A stretch of 64,000 bases of DNA from Gemmatimonadales bacterium (GTDB lineage Bacteria > Gemmatimonadota > Gemmatimonadetes > Gemmatimonadales > GWC2-71-9). Positions 43,915-51,684 of the stretch are shown here, piece by piece; position 1 is the first letter of the stretch; every line of letters starts with the position of its first letter. Under the pieces are notes generated by a model, which was given only the letters and a program-made list of their open reading frames with translations, did no database searches and was not told where the DNA came from. The stretch spans positions 1-64,000 of the forward strand of contig JAWKQM010000004.1 in NCBI GenBank assembly GCA_041390145.1. The letters are read 5' to 3'. Position numbers and translations under genes: made by a program.

Positions 43915-43959
43915 GTGTATCTTTCAGGGGCCAGCGGTTCTGGCGATACGGTATATATG

Positions 43960-43968
43960 TGTTATAAC
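43960..43968 (+). promoter_or_regulatory. Extended -10 promoter candidate for dps
   Basis: TGT followed by TATAAC (43963-43968) forms an extended -10 in a locally AT-rich patch (GTATATATGTGTTATAAC). No good -35 is visible, as expected for an extended -10 promoter. The leader to the dps start would be under 30 bases. Confidence 0.4.
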
Positions 43969-44003
43969 AAAGATTGTCGTCTCACACGATGTGGAGAACC
44001 ACC

Positions 44004-44552
44004 ATGAGAACTCTCGATGCCCCAACTCGAAAAGACCTCAGGGAGCGGCGCGATGCCCCCCTTGCCACCCCCACCGACCTGAAGCCGGCCGCCACCCGTG
44101 ACATCTCCGGCGCCATGAACGCCGTGCTGGCCGATGTCTTCGCGCTGTACCTCAAGACCAAGAACTTCCACTGGCACATGAGCGGGCCGCATTTTCGCGA
44201 CTACCACCTGCTGCTCGACGAGCAGGCGGCGCAACTCTTCGCCATGACCGACGTCATCGCCGAGCGGGTGCGGAAGCTCGGTGGCACCACCATCCGGTCG
44301 GCGGGCCACATTGCGCGGCTGCAGCGCATTTCCGACAACGACGCGGACTTCGTGGACCCCCAGGACATGCTGTCCGAGCTCCGCGAGGATAACAAGACGC
44401 TCACCTCGAACCTTCGGGAGGCGCATGAGGTGTGCAGTGGGCATGGCGACGTCGCCACCACCAGCCTGATCGAGGTCTGGATCGACGAAACCGAACGGCG
44501 CACCTGGTTCCTGTTCGAGGCGGCTGCGCCCTCAAGTCACAACGGCCGCTAG
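44004..44552 (+). CDS. dps: Dps-family ferritin-like DNA-protecting protein
   Basis: The 182-residue protein has the Dps four-helix core starting at MNAVLADVFALYLKTKNFHWH. The intersubunit ferroxidase ligands are visible as His56, His68, Asp83 and Glu87 (TDVIAERV). It would assemble as a 12-mer, oxidise and store iron with peroxide, and protect DNA. The ~35-residue Arg/Lys/Pro-rich N-terminus could bind DNA. The ATG at 44004 has GGAG seven bases upstream. The last bases of the gene overlap a decayed copy of the priA 3' end. Confidence 0.93.
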   Translation: MRTLDAPTRKDLRERRDAPLATPTDLKPAATRDISGAMNAVLADVFALYLKTKNFHWHMSGPHFRDYHLLLDEQAAQLFAMTDVIAERVRKLGGTTIRSAGHIARLQRISDNDADFVDPQDMLSELREDNKTLTSNLREAHEVCSGHGDVATTSLIEVWIDETERRTWFLFEAAAPSSHNGR

Positions 44553-44677
44553 ACCAGACTCACCAGATCCCGGTCAATCGCCTGACGCGCCTCCCTGGTT
44601 CCAGGGAGGCGCGTCTAGCGTACCGGACGATCCGCCCCAGTCCCCCCTCCCATCCCCCATCAGCACCAACTGTCACC
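44547..44677 (-). repeat. Degenerate second copy of the priA 3' end
   Basis: This 131-nt stretch aligns with 46595-46724 nearly end to end. Both begin CGCTAGA.CAGACTCACC, then GATCCCGGTC, and share GTACCG.ACGA.CCGCCCCAG and later CATCCCCC. On the minus strand it still reads LGRIVRYA, against LGRVVRYA in PriA, but stops and frame changes follow. It is a dead direct repeat of the priA end, on the other side of the ClC gene. Confidence 0.8.
44584..44615 (+). terminator. 15-bp perfect hairpin after dps
   Basis: GACGCGCCTCCCTGG, TT, CCAGGGAGGCGCGTC: a perfect 15-bp inverted repeat 31 bases beyond the dps stop, without a T-run. It lies inside the priA-like repeat, where the parent sequence has no such palindrome, so it arose after the duplication. 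Confidence 0.65.
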
Positions 44678-44715
44678 TCTAACAAGGACTGATAGGCCAC
44701 GCTGAAGTGCGCAGA

Positions 44716-46509
44716 TCATGCGTCGAGGAAGAACGCTCCCTCGTCCAGCATCGCCTGGGCAAGCTGCTGTGCCGTCACCACGCCCTCGACGTCGGTGTCG
44801 ACCAAGAACGGCCCGGTGCGCCCGGTAACGAGGGCCACCGTGGCACCCGCCGCGCGCATGGCCCCCATCACGGCCTCCATGCTCGCCGCACTGGTGACAG
44901 TTGCAAACCGACGATCAGCCGCCGCACCCGCCGTCGTCGGGCCTCGCGCGGCGGCTCGACAGATCGCGTCCGCCGTCAGGAATCCGACGACCCGGTGCTG
45001 ATCCGTCACCAGGAAGAACGATGCGCCACCCTCCACCGCCAGGCCGGCCGCCATTTCATCCGCTGAGGCCTCGCTGCGGAGCCGCCCGATCCGCGTCTCC
45101 ATGACCGCCTGTGCCCGGTCGCCGAGGTACGTGGCCGCCCGGAGCGCGGTCGGCAGGACGCGTCCGCGGCGCGAGAGCTTCATGGCATAGATGCTGTCCC
45201 TGCACAGCAGCGACCGCACGCCGTAGCTCACCGCCACCACCGCCGTCATCGGCACAACCACGCTGTAGTCGAGGGTCATCTCGAGGATCATGACGATCGC
45301 GGCCACCGCCGCCCCGGTCGACCCGCCGATCATCCCCGCCATTCCCGCCACCGCGAAGGCAGGCGTGCTGATGGCTATACCGGGGAATGCCATGTGCAGG
45401 ACGATGCCATAGGCGGCCCCCAGGGTCGCACCCAGGAAGAGCGCCGGCGAGAAGATGCCGCCCGATGCCCCGGAGCCGAGCGTGAGCGAGGTCGCCAGCA
45501 ACTTCCCGCCGAAGAGGAGCAGCATCAGGCCGAGGGAGAATCGCTGATCGCTGAGGATGTCCTGCACCGTAGCGTATCCGACGCCCTCGATGTAATAGTG
45601 TCCGAAGACGGCCATGAACCCGTAGATCATGAGGCCGACGGCCAGCATGCCCAGGAGGTGCTGGCGGTAATAGCTCCCCTTCACGCGCGTCGTGAAGAAG
45701 TCCTCGAAGGCATAGAGGGTGCGGATGAAAAGCGTGGAGGCCAGCCCCATGAGCACGCCGAGGCCAAGGTACGCCGGCAACATGTGCGGCTTGAGCAGGT
45801 GATAATAGGGCGTCGCCATCCCCGGGATCACGAAGGAGGGATGGGCGCCCAGGAAGACCTGCCCGATGTAGGTGGCCGTGACGGTGGCGAGGACAACCGG
45901 CACCAGCGTGCGGACGCTGACCTCCACCAGCAGGATCTCGACGACGAAGAGCACGCCGCCGATCGGCGTGTTGAACGTGGCCGCGATGCCGCCGCCGGCG
46001 CCACACGCAATGAGCACGATGCGCTGCCAGCGCGGCACGCGGAGGAGCTTTGCCAGGCTCGCGCCGAAGGACGAGCCGATCTGAATGATCGGTCCCTCCC
46101 GCCCGACTGACCCGCCGCTGCCGATGGACAGCGCCGACGCGAGGGACTTGACCACCGCCACGATCGGCCGAATGATGCCGCTGCGGTAGTGAATGGCGTC
46201 CATCACCTCCGGGACGCCATGCCCCTTGGCCTCCGGCGCAAAGGTCTTCACGAGGTACGCCACCCCGACCGCGCCCACGACCGGCACCAGGATGACCAGC
46301 GCCCCCCACGGGCTCTCCGGCGTGTGGGTGTTGGCGTCGTACTGCAGCGAGAACTGCCCGAGGAACAGGACGTTGTGGACCAGGCCGATCAGGCCACGAA
46401 ACAGCACCGCGCCGAAGCCGGCCACCACCCCGACCAGCACCCCGAGGAGGCCAAAGGGCAGCGGCCCCATCGGGAGAACCGGTTCCTGCCTGGCGCCGGT
46501 CGTCACCAC
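44716..46509 (-). CDS. ClC-family chloride transporter/channel with C-terminal CBS pair
   Basis: The 597-residue membrane protein has the ClC anion-site motifs KGHGVPEV (GSGIP position), GSVGREGP with the gating Glu, and FNTPIGG, plus two CBS-like domains from about 450 to the end. In the helix after FNTPIGG the chain reads VLFVVEILL. By comparison with E. coli ClC (FIIEEM) the internal proton-transfer glutamate seems replaced by Ile, which would favour a channel or uncoupled transporter. This rests on my alignment from memory. The second CBS is irregular. The gene sits between a priA 3' copy and priA itself. Confidence 0.88.
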   Translation of the reverse strand: MVTTGARQEPVLPMGPLPFGLLGVLVGVVAGFGAVLFRGLIGLVHNVLFLGQFSLQYDANTHTPESPWGALVILVPVVGAVGVAYLVKTFAPEAKGHGVPEVMDAIHYRSGIIRPIVAVVKSLASALSIGSGGSVGREGPIIQIGSSFGASLAKLLRVPRWQRIVLIACGAGGGIAATFNTPIGGVLFVVEILLVEVSVRTLVPVVLATVTATYIGQVFLGAHPSFVIPGMATPYYHLLKPHMLPAYLGLGVLMGLASTLFIRTLYAFEDFFTTRVKGSYYRQHLLGMLAVGLMIYGFMAVFGHYYIEGVGYATVQDILSDQRFSLGLMLLLFGGKLLATSLTLGSGASGGIFSPALFLGATLGAAYGIVLHMAFPGIAISTPAFAVAGMAGMIGGSTGAAVAAIVMILEMTLDYSVVVPMTAVVAVSYGVRSLLCRDSIYAMKLSRRGRVLPTALRAATYLGDRAQAVMETRIGRLRSEASADEMAAGLAVEGGASFFLVTDQHRVVGFLTADAICRAAARGPTTAGAAADRRFATVTSAASMEAVMGAMRAAGATVALVTGRTGPFLVDTDVEGVVTAQQLAQAMLDEGAFFLDA

Positions 46510-46594
46510 GCATCCTCCCTGCCCGGCGCCCGTCCGGCGCTCGACCGTGTGGTGATGATGCTGTGTTCCATGGCAATCCCTCCAGGAAGTTCGG

Positions 46595-46724
46595 CGCTAG
46601 AGCAGACTCACCGGATCCCGGTCGATCGTTACCCGTGTCTCCCGGTCCCCCGGCAGGCGCGTGGTGGCGTACCGCACGACCCGCCCCAGCACGCTTCCAT
46701 CCCCCTTCAGCGCCACGTGCCACC
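46595..46724 (-). repeat. Intact direct-repeat copy: 3' end of priA
   Basis: This is the functional counterpart of the 44547-44677 repeat and encodes the last ~43 residues of PriA (GRVVRYATTRLPGD...VTIDRDPVSLL). Together the two copies bracket the ClC gene with an offset of 2048 bases. Confidence 0.8.
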
Positions 46725-49017
46725 GCCACCGCGTCTTGATGCGCGCCAGCGGGCAGGGCGCCGGCCCCAGCACCACCAGGTCCAGTCCGTGCCGATCGGC
46801 GAGGGCGGCCGCCCACTCCGCCGTCTCCGCCGCCACCCGGCCCACCGCAGGTTCGTCCTTGCCGGAGATGACCAGGTTCACGAGCCCGGTGGCGGGGGGA
46901 TACGCCGGGGAATGGCGAAGTGACAACTCCTCGCCCAGGAAGCCCTCCGCGTCATGCTCGGCGGCGTGCAGCAACGCGTGATGCGCCGGCTGCCGGGTCT
47001 GGACGATGACCTTCCCGCCACGGGGCCCGCGCCCCGCCCTGCCGGCCACCTGCGCGATCAACTGGAAGGTACGCTCCGCCGACCGGAAGTCGGGCAGATG
47101 CAGCGCGGTGTCGGCGTCCACCACGCCGACCAGCGTCACGTTCGGGAAATCGAGCCCTTTGGCGATCATCTGCGTGCCGAGGAGGAGATCCACCTCCCGG
47201 CGCTCGACGGTGCCGAGGATGCGATGGTGCGCCCACTTGGTGCTGGTGGTGTCGAGATCCATCCGGGCGAGGCGCGCCTCCGGAAAGCGTTCGGACAGCC
47301 AGCGCTCGAGCTGCTGCGTCCCGATCCCGCGCATCTGGGCCACGGCGTGTCCGCAGGAGACGCAATTCCCGGTGAGCGTCGCCTCGAAGGCGCAGTAGTG
47401 ACAGCGGAGCGCCGGTGGCGACTGGTGCACCGTCAGGCTGATGCTGCACGAGGGGCATTCCGGCACATGCCCGCAATCGGGGCACTGGAGGAACGCAGCG
47501 AACCCGCGCCGGTTGAGCAGCAGCATCCCCTGCTCACCACGGGCAAGGATGCGGGAGACCGCGGCGTCGAGCGTTTCCGACCAGGGGATGGCGCCCGACC
47601 CGGCGACCTTCGGCGTGGAGCGCAAATCCACCAGCTCCACCGGCGGCAGTTTCCCCGCCCCAACCCGTTCCGGCAGCCGTACCAGCCGCAGGCGCTTCCC
47701 CTCCCCCGACTCCGCCCAGCTCTCGAGCGACGGCGTCGCGCTCCCCAGCACCAGCCGCGCGCCCTCGAGCCGCGCCCGCACCGCGGCCACTTCCCTCGCA
47801 TGATACCTCGGCGTCTCGCCGTTCTTGTAGGTCGCCTCGTGCTCCTCGTCGACCACGATGACCCCCGGCCCCACCACCGGCGCGAAAATGGCCGACCGCG
47901 CGCCGACGGCCACCCGCCGCTCCCCCCGGCGCAGCGCCCGCCAGGCGTCGGCCCGCTCCCCATCCGACAGCCCGCTGTGGAGCACCGCAACGTCGTCGCC
48001 GAACATGCCCCGGACTCGACGCACCGTCTGCGGCGTCAACCCAATTTCGGGAACGAGGATGATGGCGCCCCGGCCGCTTTCCAGCCCGCGCCGGATCGCC
48101 TCGAGATAGACGAATGTCTTCCCGCTTCCCGTGATCCCGAACAGGAGCGCCCCTTCGCCGCCCTGCAGGCTCTCGACCTCCGCGAGCGCCCGCTGCTGGT
48201 CGCCGGAGAGATTGTCGGGTGGCGGGGTGCCGACCTCGCCGGCGAAGGGATCGCGCACCCGCTCGACGTCCTCGATGGTCGCCTGGCCTCGGGCCACCAG
48301 CGCGCGAATCAACGCACCGCTGAAGCCGAGCTGGGTGCGGAGGTGGGCCACCGAGGCGGTGCCCCCGAGTTCCTCGACCGCCTCATAGAGCGCCCGCTGG
48401 CGGTGCCTGCTCCCGAAGAGCGCCTGGCGCTCCAGAAGCGTCGGTCGCTGCTCCGGCAGCGTCAGCACGCGCTCGGTCACCGCGCCGCCCCCGGTGTCGG
48501 GAGACTCGATCCTCAGCGTCACGGCGCCGACCCGCGCCAGCCGGTCGACGGCGTCCCACACCGTGCGCTTCATCGCGCGGGCAATCGACCCGACCGGGGC
48601 GGAGCCCCCCTTGCGCTCCAGCCAGCCCAGGATCTCGGCGCCGGTGCCCCCCGGGACCCGGTGCGCCGCCGCGATCTCGACGATCACCTCGGAACTTCCC
48701 CAGAGCCCCGCCGGCAGCGCCGCCTTGAGCGCCAAGCCGATCGGCGCGCCGTAGTAGCCGGCCATCCACTCCACGGTGCGGAGGAGGGGCGGGGTGAGCG
48801 CCGGTTCATCGTCGGGTGCGGCCAGGATGGGGCGGGCGGTCATCTCCGGGGCGGGGGCATCGGCCGCCGTGACGACGCCGATGAGTTCCCGGCCCCGAAC
48901 CGGCACGACCACCCGCGCCCCGGCCGCCACGCGGTCGGCCAGGGTATCGGGAATCTGGTAGGTGTAGGGAGTGGCGAGGGGAAGCGGGAGCGCGACCTGC
49001 GCATACCGTTCCGTCAT
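46597..49017 (-). CDS. priA: Primosomal replication restart helicase PriA
   Basis: The 806-residue superfamily 2 helicase reloads the replicative helicase at stalled forks. An N-terminal DNA-binding domain (YTYQIPDTLADRVAAGARV) is followed by Walker A GITGSGKT (294-301), DEEH in VVDEEHEATYKN, and the zinc-binding cysteines CPDCGHVPECPSC and CHYC...CVSCG. Motif VI-like QVAGRAGRGPRGGKV is also present. All key residues look intact. The ATG overlaps the epimerase stop (ATGA), so the two are coupled. The last 43 codons are duplicated beyond the downstream ClC gene. Confidence 0.95.
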   Translation of the reverse strand: MTERYAQVALPLPLATPYTYQIPDTLADRVAAGARVVVPVRGRELIGVVTAADAPAPEMTARPILAAPDDEPALTPPLLRTVEWMAGYYGAPIGLALKAALPAGLWGSSEVIVEIAAAHRVPGGTGAEILGWLERKGGSAPVGSIARAMKRTVWDAVDRLARVGAVTLRIESPDTGGGAVTERVLTLPEQRPTLLERQALFGSRHRQRALYEAVEELGGTASVAHLRTQLGFSGALIRALVARGQATIEDVERVRDPFAGEVGTPPPDNLSGDQQRALAEVESLQGGEGALLFGITGSGKTFVYLEAIRRGLESGRGAIILVPEIGLTPQTVRRVRGMFGDDVAVLHSGLSDGERADAWRALRRGERRVAVGARSAIFAPVVGPGVIVVDEEHEATYKNGETPRYHAREVAAVRARLEGARLVLGSATPSLESWAESGEGKRLRLVRLPERVGAGKLPPVELVDLRSTPKVAGSGAIPWSETLDAAVSRILARGEQGMLLLNRRGFAAFLQCPDCGHVPECPSCSISLTVHQSPPALRCHYCAFEATLTGNCVSCGHAVAQMRGIGTQQLERWLSERFPEARLARMDLDTTSTKWAHHRILGTVERREVDLLLGTQMIAKGLDFPNVTLVGVVDADTALHLPDFRSAERTFQLIAQVAGRAGRGPRGGKVIVQTRQPAHHALLHAAEHDAEGFLGEELSLRHSPAYPPATGLVNLVISGKDEPAVGRVAAETAEWAAALADRHGLDLVVLGPAPCPLARIKTRWRWHVALKGDGSVLGRVVRYATTRLPGDRETRVTIDRDPVSLL

Positions 49018-50030
49018 CGCGGCGTGACGCCGAGCCCCGGACCGGTGGGAAGGCGGAGCTGTCCGCCGGAGATGGTGGCGCCCACGAACGGATCCTTGGC
49101 GAGCAGCGCCGCGCCGTCGAGGTCCACGATGTCCACCAGCGGGGTGAAGTGGGCCGCCGCGGTGATGGCGAGCGAGCTCTCGATCATGCAGCCGACCATG
49201 ACCATCATGTGGTTGGCCCGCGCCACGGCGATCATCCGGAGCGCCTCGCGGAGGCTGCCGCACTTGGCCAGCTTGATGTTGATGCCGTCCACCCGGCCCA
49301 CGAGCCCCGGGATGTCGCTCGCGACCTTGCAGGACTCGTCGGCGATGATCGGGATGGAGGCCGCCATGCGGATCATGCTGAGGCCATCGAGGTCGGTCGG
49401 CACCAGCGGCTGTTCCAGCACCGTCACGCCAAACTCCTCGAGCACCGGCAGCATCCGGATCGTGTGCTTGACGGTCCAGCCGCAGTTGGCGTCCACGCGG
49501 ATTTCGCGGTCGGTGGCGTCGCGGATTGCCTCCAGCGTCTCGAGGTCGTGCTCGCCACCCAGCTTGATCTTGAGGATCGGGTATTCCGCAGCCTCCTCCA
49601 CCTTCATCCGGATCCGGTCGGGCGTGTCGATGCCGATGGTAAAGGTGGACATCGGCGCCTTGGCCGGGTCGAGCCCCCACAGCTTGTACACCGGGACACC
49701 GAGCCGCTTGCCGACCAGATCGTGCAGCGCGGCGGAGAGCGCGGCGCGCGCCGAGGGGTTCCCCTTGAGCGCGGTTTCGAGGCGCCGCTCCGTTTCCTCG
49801 AGGTCGAACGGGTCGGCCGGCAGGTGCGTCGCATAGTTCTGGAGGGTCTGCATCACCGTCTCGGAGGTCTCGCCGTAGAACTTGGTCGGCGCCGCCTCCC
49901 CCCACCCTTCGTTGCCGTCGCCGTCGGTCAGGCGGACCCAGACAGTCTTGTAGTCGCTCTGGCCCCCGCGTGCGATGATGAAGGGGTGGCGGGTCTTGAG
50001 TTCGAGGTATTCGGCCTGGAGACGCAGCAT
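49014..50030 (-). CDS. Dipeptide epimerase (L-Ala-D/L-Glu epimerase type)
   Basis: The 338-residue enolase-superfamily enzyme has the KxK acid/base motif (LKIKLG, Lys154/Lys156), metal ligands Asp180 (VDANCGW), Glu206 (LEQP) and Asp231 (ADES), and the opposing Lys253 (NIKLAKCG). Enzymes of this pattern epimerise L-Ala-D-Glu to L-Ala-L-Glu from cell-wall peptides, though other dipeptides are possible. It fits the cell-wall recycling theme of the window. The ATG at 50030 has no strong ribosome site. Its gene is coupled to priA by a 4-base overlap. Confidence 0.9.
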   Translation of the reverse strand: MLRLQAEYLELKTRHPFIIARGGQSDYKTVWVRLTDGDGNEGWGEAAPTKFYGETSETVMQTLQNYATHLPADPFDLEETERRLETALKGNPSARAALSAALHDLVGKRLGVPVYKLWGLDPAKAPMSTFTIGIDTPDRIRMKVEEAAEYPILKIKLGGEHDLETLEAIRDATDREIRVDANCGWTVKHTIRMLPVLEEFGVTVLEQPLVPTDLDGLSMIRMAASIPIIADESCKVASDIPGLVGRVDGINIKLAKCGSLREALRMIAVARANHMMVMVGCMIESSLAITAAAHFTPLVDIVDLDGAALLAKDPFVGATISGGQLRLPTGPGLGVTPR

Positions 50031-50091
50031 GAAAAGATCCAGTCAAAGGGGTTCGGTCACCCGAGAAAGCTAACGCCCGGAAACTAACAAG

Positions 50092-50202
50092 ACGAGGGAG
50101 GGTCGGAGGTTATGGATCGTCGGAGAAACTGCGAGCGGGGGTGCGGCCGCACCCACCAAGTTTTTCTTCCGACCCTCCGGCAGTTCTCCGACCCTCCCTC
50201 GT
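50092..50202 (-). repeat. 111-nt inverted-repeat copy of the GAGGGAGGG element
   Basis: ACGAGGGAGGGTCGGA bounds both ends in opposite orientation. Internal matches include TCGGAGAAACTGC on the left arm and TCGGAGAACTGCC on the right. The centre contains GTGCGGCCGCAC, a perfect 12-nt palindrome. It begins 20 bases beyond the stop of the deacetylase-family gene. The 12.4-kb copy has the same terminal arms but a different centre. Confidence 0.75.
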
Positions 50203-50222
50203 AAATATCCCAGAGGGCGGAA

Positions 50223-51119
50223 CTAGGCCAACGCCGCCACGTGGGCCGCGACTCCCTTGGCCAGCCGTCCTGGCACATACCCGCCCTCAAGTGTCCCCAC
50301 GATCGGGGTGTCGGGCATCCGCTCCCGCAGCCGCTCCGTGAGAATCCGGTAGTGCCTCGGCTCCAGCGTGAACCCGCCCAGCGGGTCCCCTGCCATCGCG
50401 TCGAACCCCGCCGAGACGATCACCGCGTCCGGCATCCAGTCCCGCGTGGCCACCTCGATGGCCAGCCAGAGATCCCGCACGTACTGCTCCGGCTCCAGCC
50501 CCGGCGGCCTCGGCACATTGAAAATGTTGCCCACCCCGCGCTCTGATGCGGACCCGGTATAGGGCCACCATGGCGACTGGTGGAGCGACACGAACCGCAC
50601 CTCGGCGTCGTGCTCCACGAGCGCCTGCGTGCCGTTTCCATGGTGCACATCCCAATCCACGATCAGCACCCGCCGCCGGCCCAGCGCCTGGAACCGACGC
50701 GCCGCGATCACCGCATTGTTGACGAAGCAGAACCCCATCACCCGGTCGGCAAAGGCGTGGTGGCCCGGTGGACGCACCGCCGCGAAGGCGTGGCTTGCCC
50801 TGGCATTCCCCCGCTCGACGGCGGCCAGCACCGCGCCGAGGGCACCGAGTATGGCGTCCCAACTGTGGGCACTCATCACGGTGTCGGGGTCGAGAGGCCG
50901 GCCGCCGGCGGCGTGGGCGGCGGTCAGCAATGCGAGGTGAGCCTGGGTATGGACGGTGAGGATGACGTCGGGGTCGGCCGGGAGCGCCGTGATCAGTTCT
51001 GCCGCGGGCACCGCCGCCAGCGCATCGAGCACGGCTTCCATTCGCCGCGGGGCCTCGGGATGCCCAGGCCCCGGATCGTGGAGCACACAGCCGGGATGGC
51101 TGTAGACGGCGACGGCCAT
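50223..51119 (-). CDS. Histone-deacetylase-family (AcuC/HDAC-like) amidohydrolase
   Basis: The 298-residue zinc enzyme has the class II HDAC motifs: GHPEAPRRM, RPPGHHA (catalytic His pair), VDWDVHHGNGT (zinc Asp and His) and SAGFDAMAGDPLGGF (second zinc Asp), then EGGY. It should remove acyl groups from lysine, polyamines or small amides; the substrate is unknown. No signal peptide is seen. It lies last in a run of same-strand genes, 25 bases after the ubiquitin-like gene, and is followed by an inverted-repeat element. Confidence 0.92.
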   Translation of the reverse strand: MAVAVYSHPGCVLHDPGPGHPEAPRRMEAVLDALAAVPAAELITALPADPDVILTVHTQAHLALLTAAHAAGGRPLDPDTVMSAHSWDAILGALGAVLAAVERGNARASHAFAAVRPPGHHAFADRVMGFCFVNNAVIAARRFQALGRRRVLIVDWDVHHGNGTQALVEHDAEVRFVSLHQSPWWPYTGSASERGVGNIFNVPRPPGLEPEQYVRDLWLAIEVATRDWMPDAVIVSAGFDAMAGDPLGGFTLEPRHYRILTERLRERMPDTPIVGTLEGGYVPGRLAKGVAAHVAALA

Positions 51120-51144
51120 GACACCCGCCGAAGGGGAGAGGAGG

Positions 51145-51408
51145 CTACTTGACCGGACGGCGGCGCGTCGGCAGCACGATCAGCGCCGCGTTGTCGACCA
51201 CCTTCGCCTGGTCGAGGGACGCCGTCTCGTCGTGCAGCGAGGCGCCGCGGAACTTCACCTCGTAGCCGTTCGGGTCCTTCGTGACATGCGTCATGACGAG
51301 CGCCCGGAGCTTGAGTTCGGCCACCGAGGCGGTGCCCGGCATCTGGAGCTCCACGGTATCCCATGCGTCCTGGACCGTGACCCGCACCAGCATCGCGTCC
51401 GCGCTCAT
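51145..51408 (-). CDS. Small ubiquitin-like (beta-grasp) protein
   Basis: The 87-residue protein reads as a ubiquitin-like fold: two strands (MLVRVTVQDAWDTVELQM), a helix beginning SVAELKLRALV, then YEVKFRGASLHDETASLDQA and VVDNAALIVLP. The order beta-beta-alpha-beta-beta and the R-G-x-x-L-x-D-E pattern support this, but I know no exact family. It ends RRRPVK rather than Gly-Gly, so conjugation in the ubiquitin manner is not implied. Its start overlaps the stop of the 90-residue gene upstream (ATGA), and the deacetylase-family gene is 25 bases downstream. Confidence 0.7.
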   Translation of the reverse strand: MSADAMLVRVTVQDAWDTVELQMPGTASVAELKLRALVMTHVTKDPNGYEVKFRGASLHDETASLDQAKVVDNAALIVLPTRRRPVK

Positions 51409-51677
51409 GTCGTCACCACCACCGGCGTCGGCAGCGTGGAGAGGAAGCGCCCCACCGCCTGATCGAAGAAGAGAGTCGAGGCGCGCACCCGCGTGGCACC
51501 GTCGGCGGCAAAGACCGCCAGGGCGATCTCCTCGCCCCCCTGCCCCCGCAGGGTCAGGAACGCGGGACCCTCTTCCTCGGGAAAGGCCGCCGATTGCGGC
51601 ATCCGCTGGGTGAAGAACGTCTTGGCAAGCCCGATCACCTCCGGGCCGGACAGCGTGGTCGTCGTCTCGTGCACCAT
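51405..51677 (-). CDS. 90-residue protein of unknown function
   Basis: The chain starts MVHETTTTLSGPEVIGLAKTF and has a predicted helix, then beta strands (GPAFLTLRGQGGEEIALAVF, ATRVRASTLFFDQAVGRFL). I do not recognise it. Tight overlaps on both sides, 7 bases after the beta-propeller stop and a 4-base overlap with the ubiquitin-like gene, make it a likely real gene. It has no signal or membrane segment. Confidence 0.65.
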   Translation of the reverse strand: MVHETTTTLSGPEVIGLAKTFFTQRMPQSAAFPEEEGPAFLTLRGQGGEEIALAVFAADGATRVRASTLFFDQAVGRFLSTLPTPVVVTT

Positions 51678-51684
51678 GGTCCGC

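Noticed and set aside
51145..51408. A bacterial ubiquitin-conjugation system (Ubl with E1/E2/JAB)
   Set aside because: No E1-, E2- or JAB-like gene is nearby and the Ubl lacks a C-terminal Gly-Gly; only the fold is claimed.
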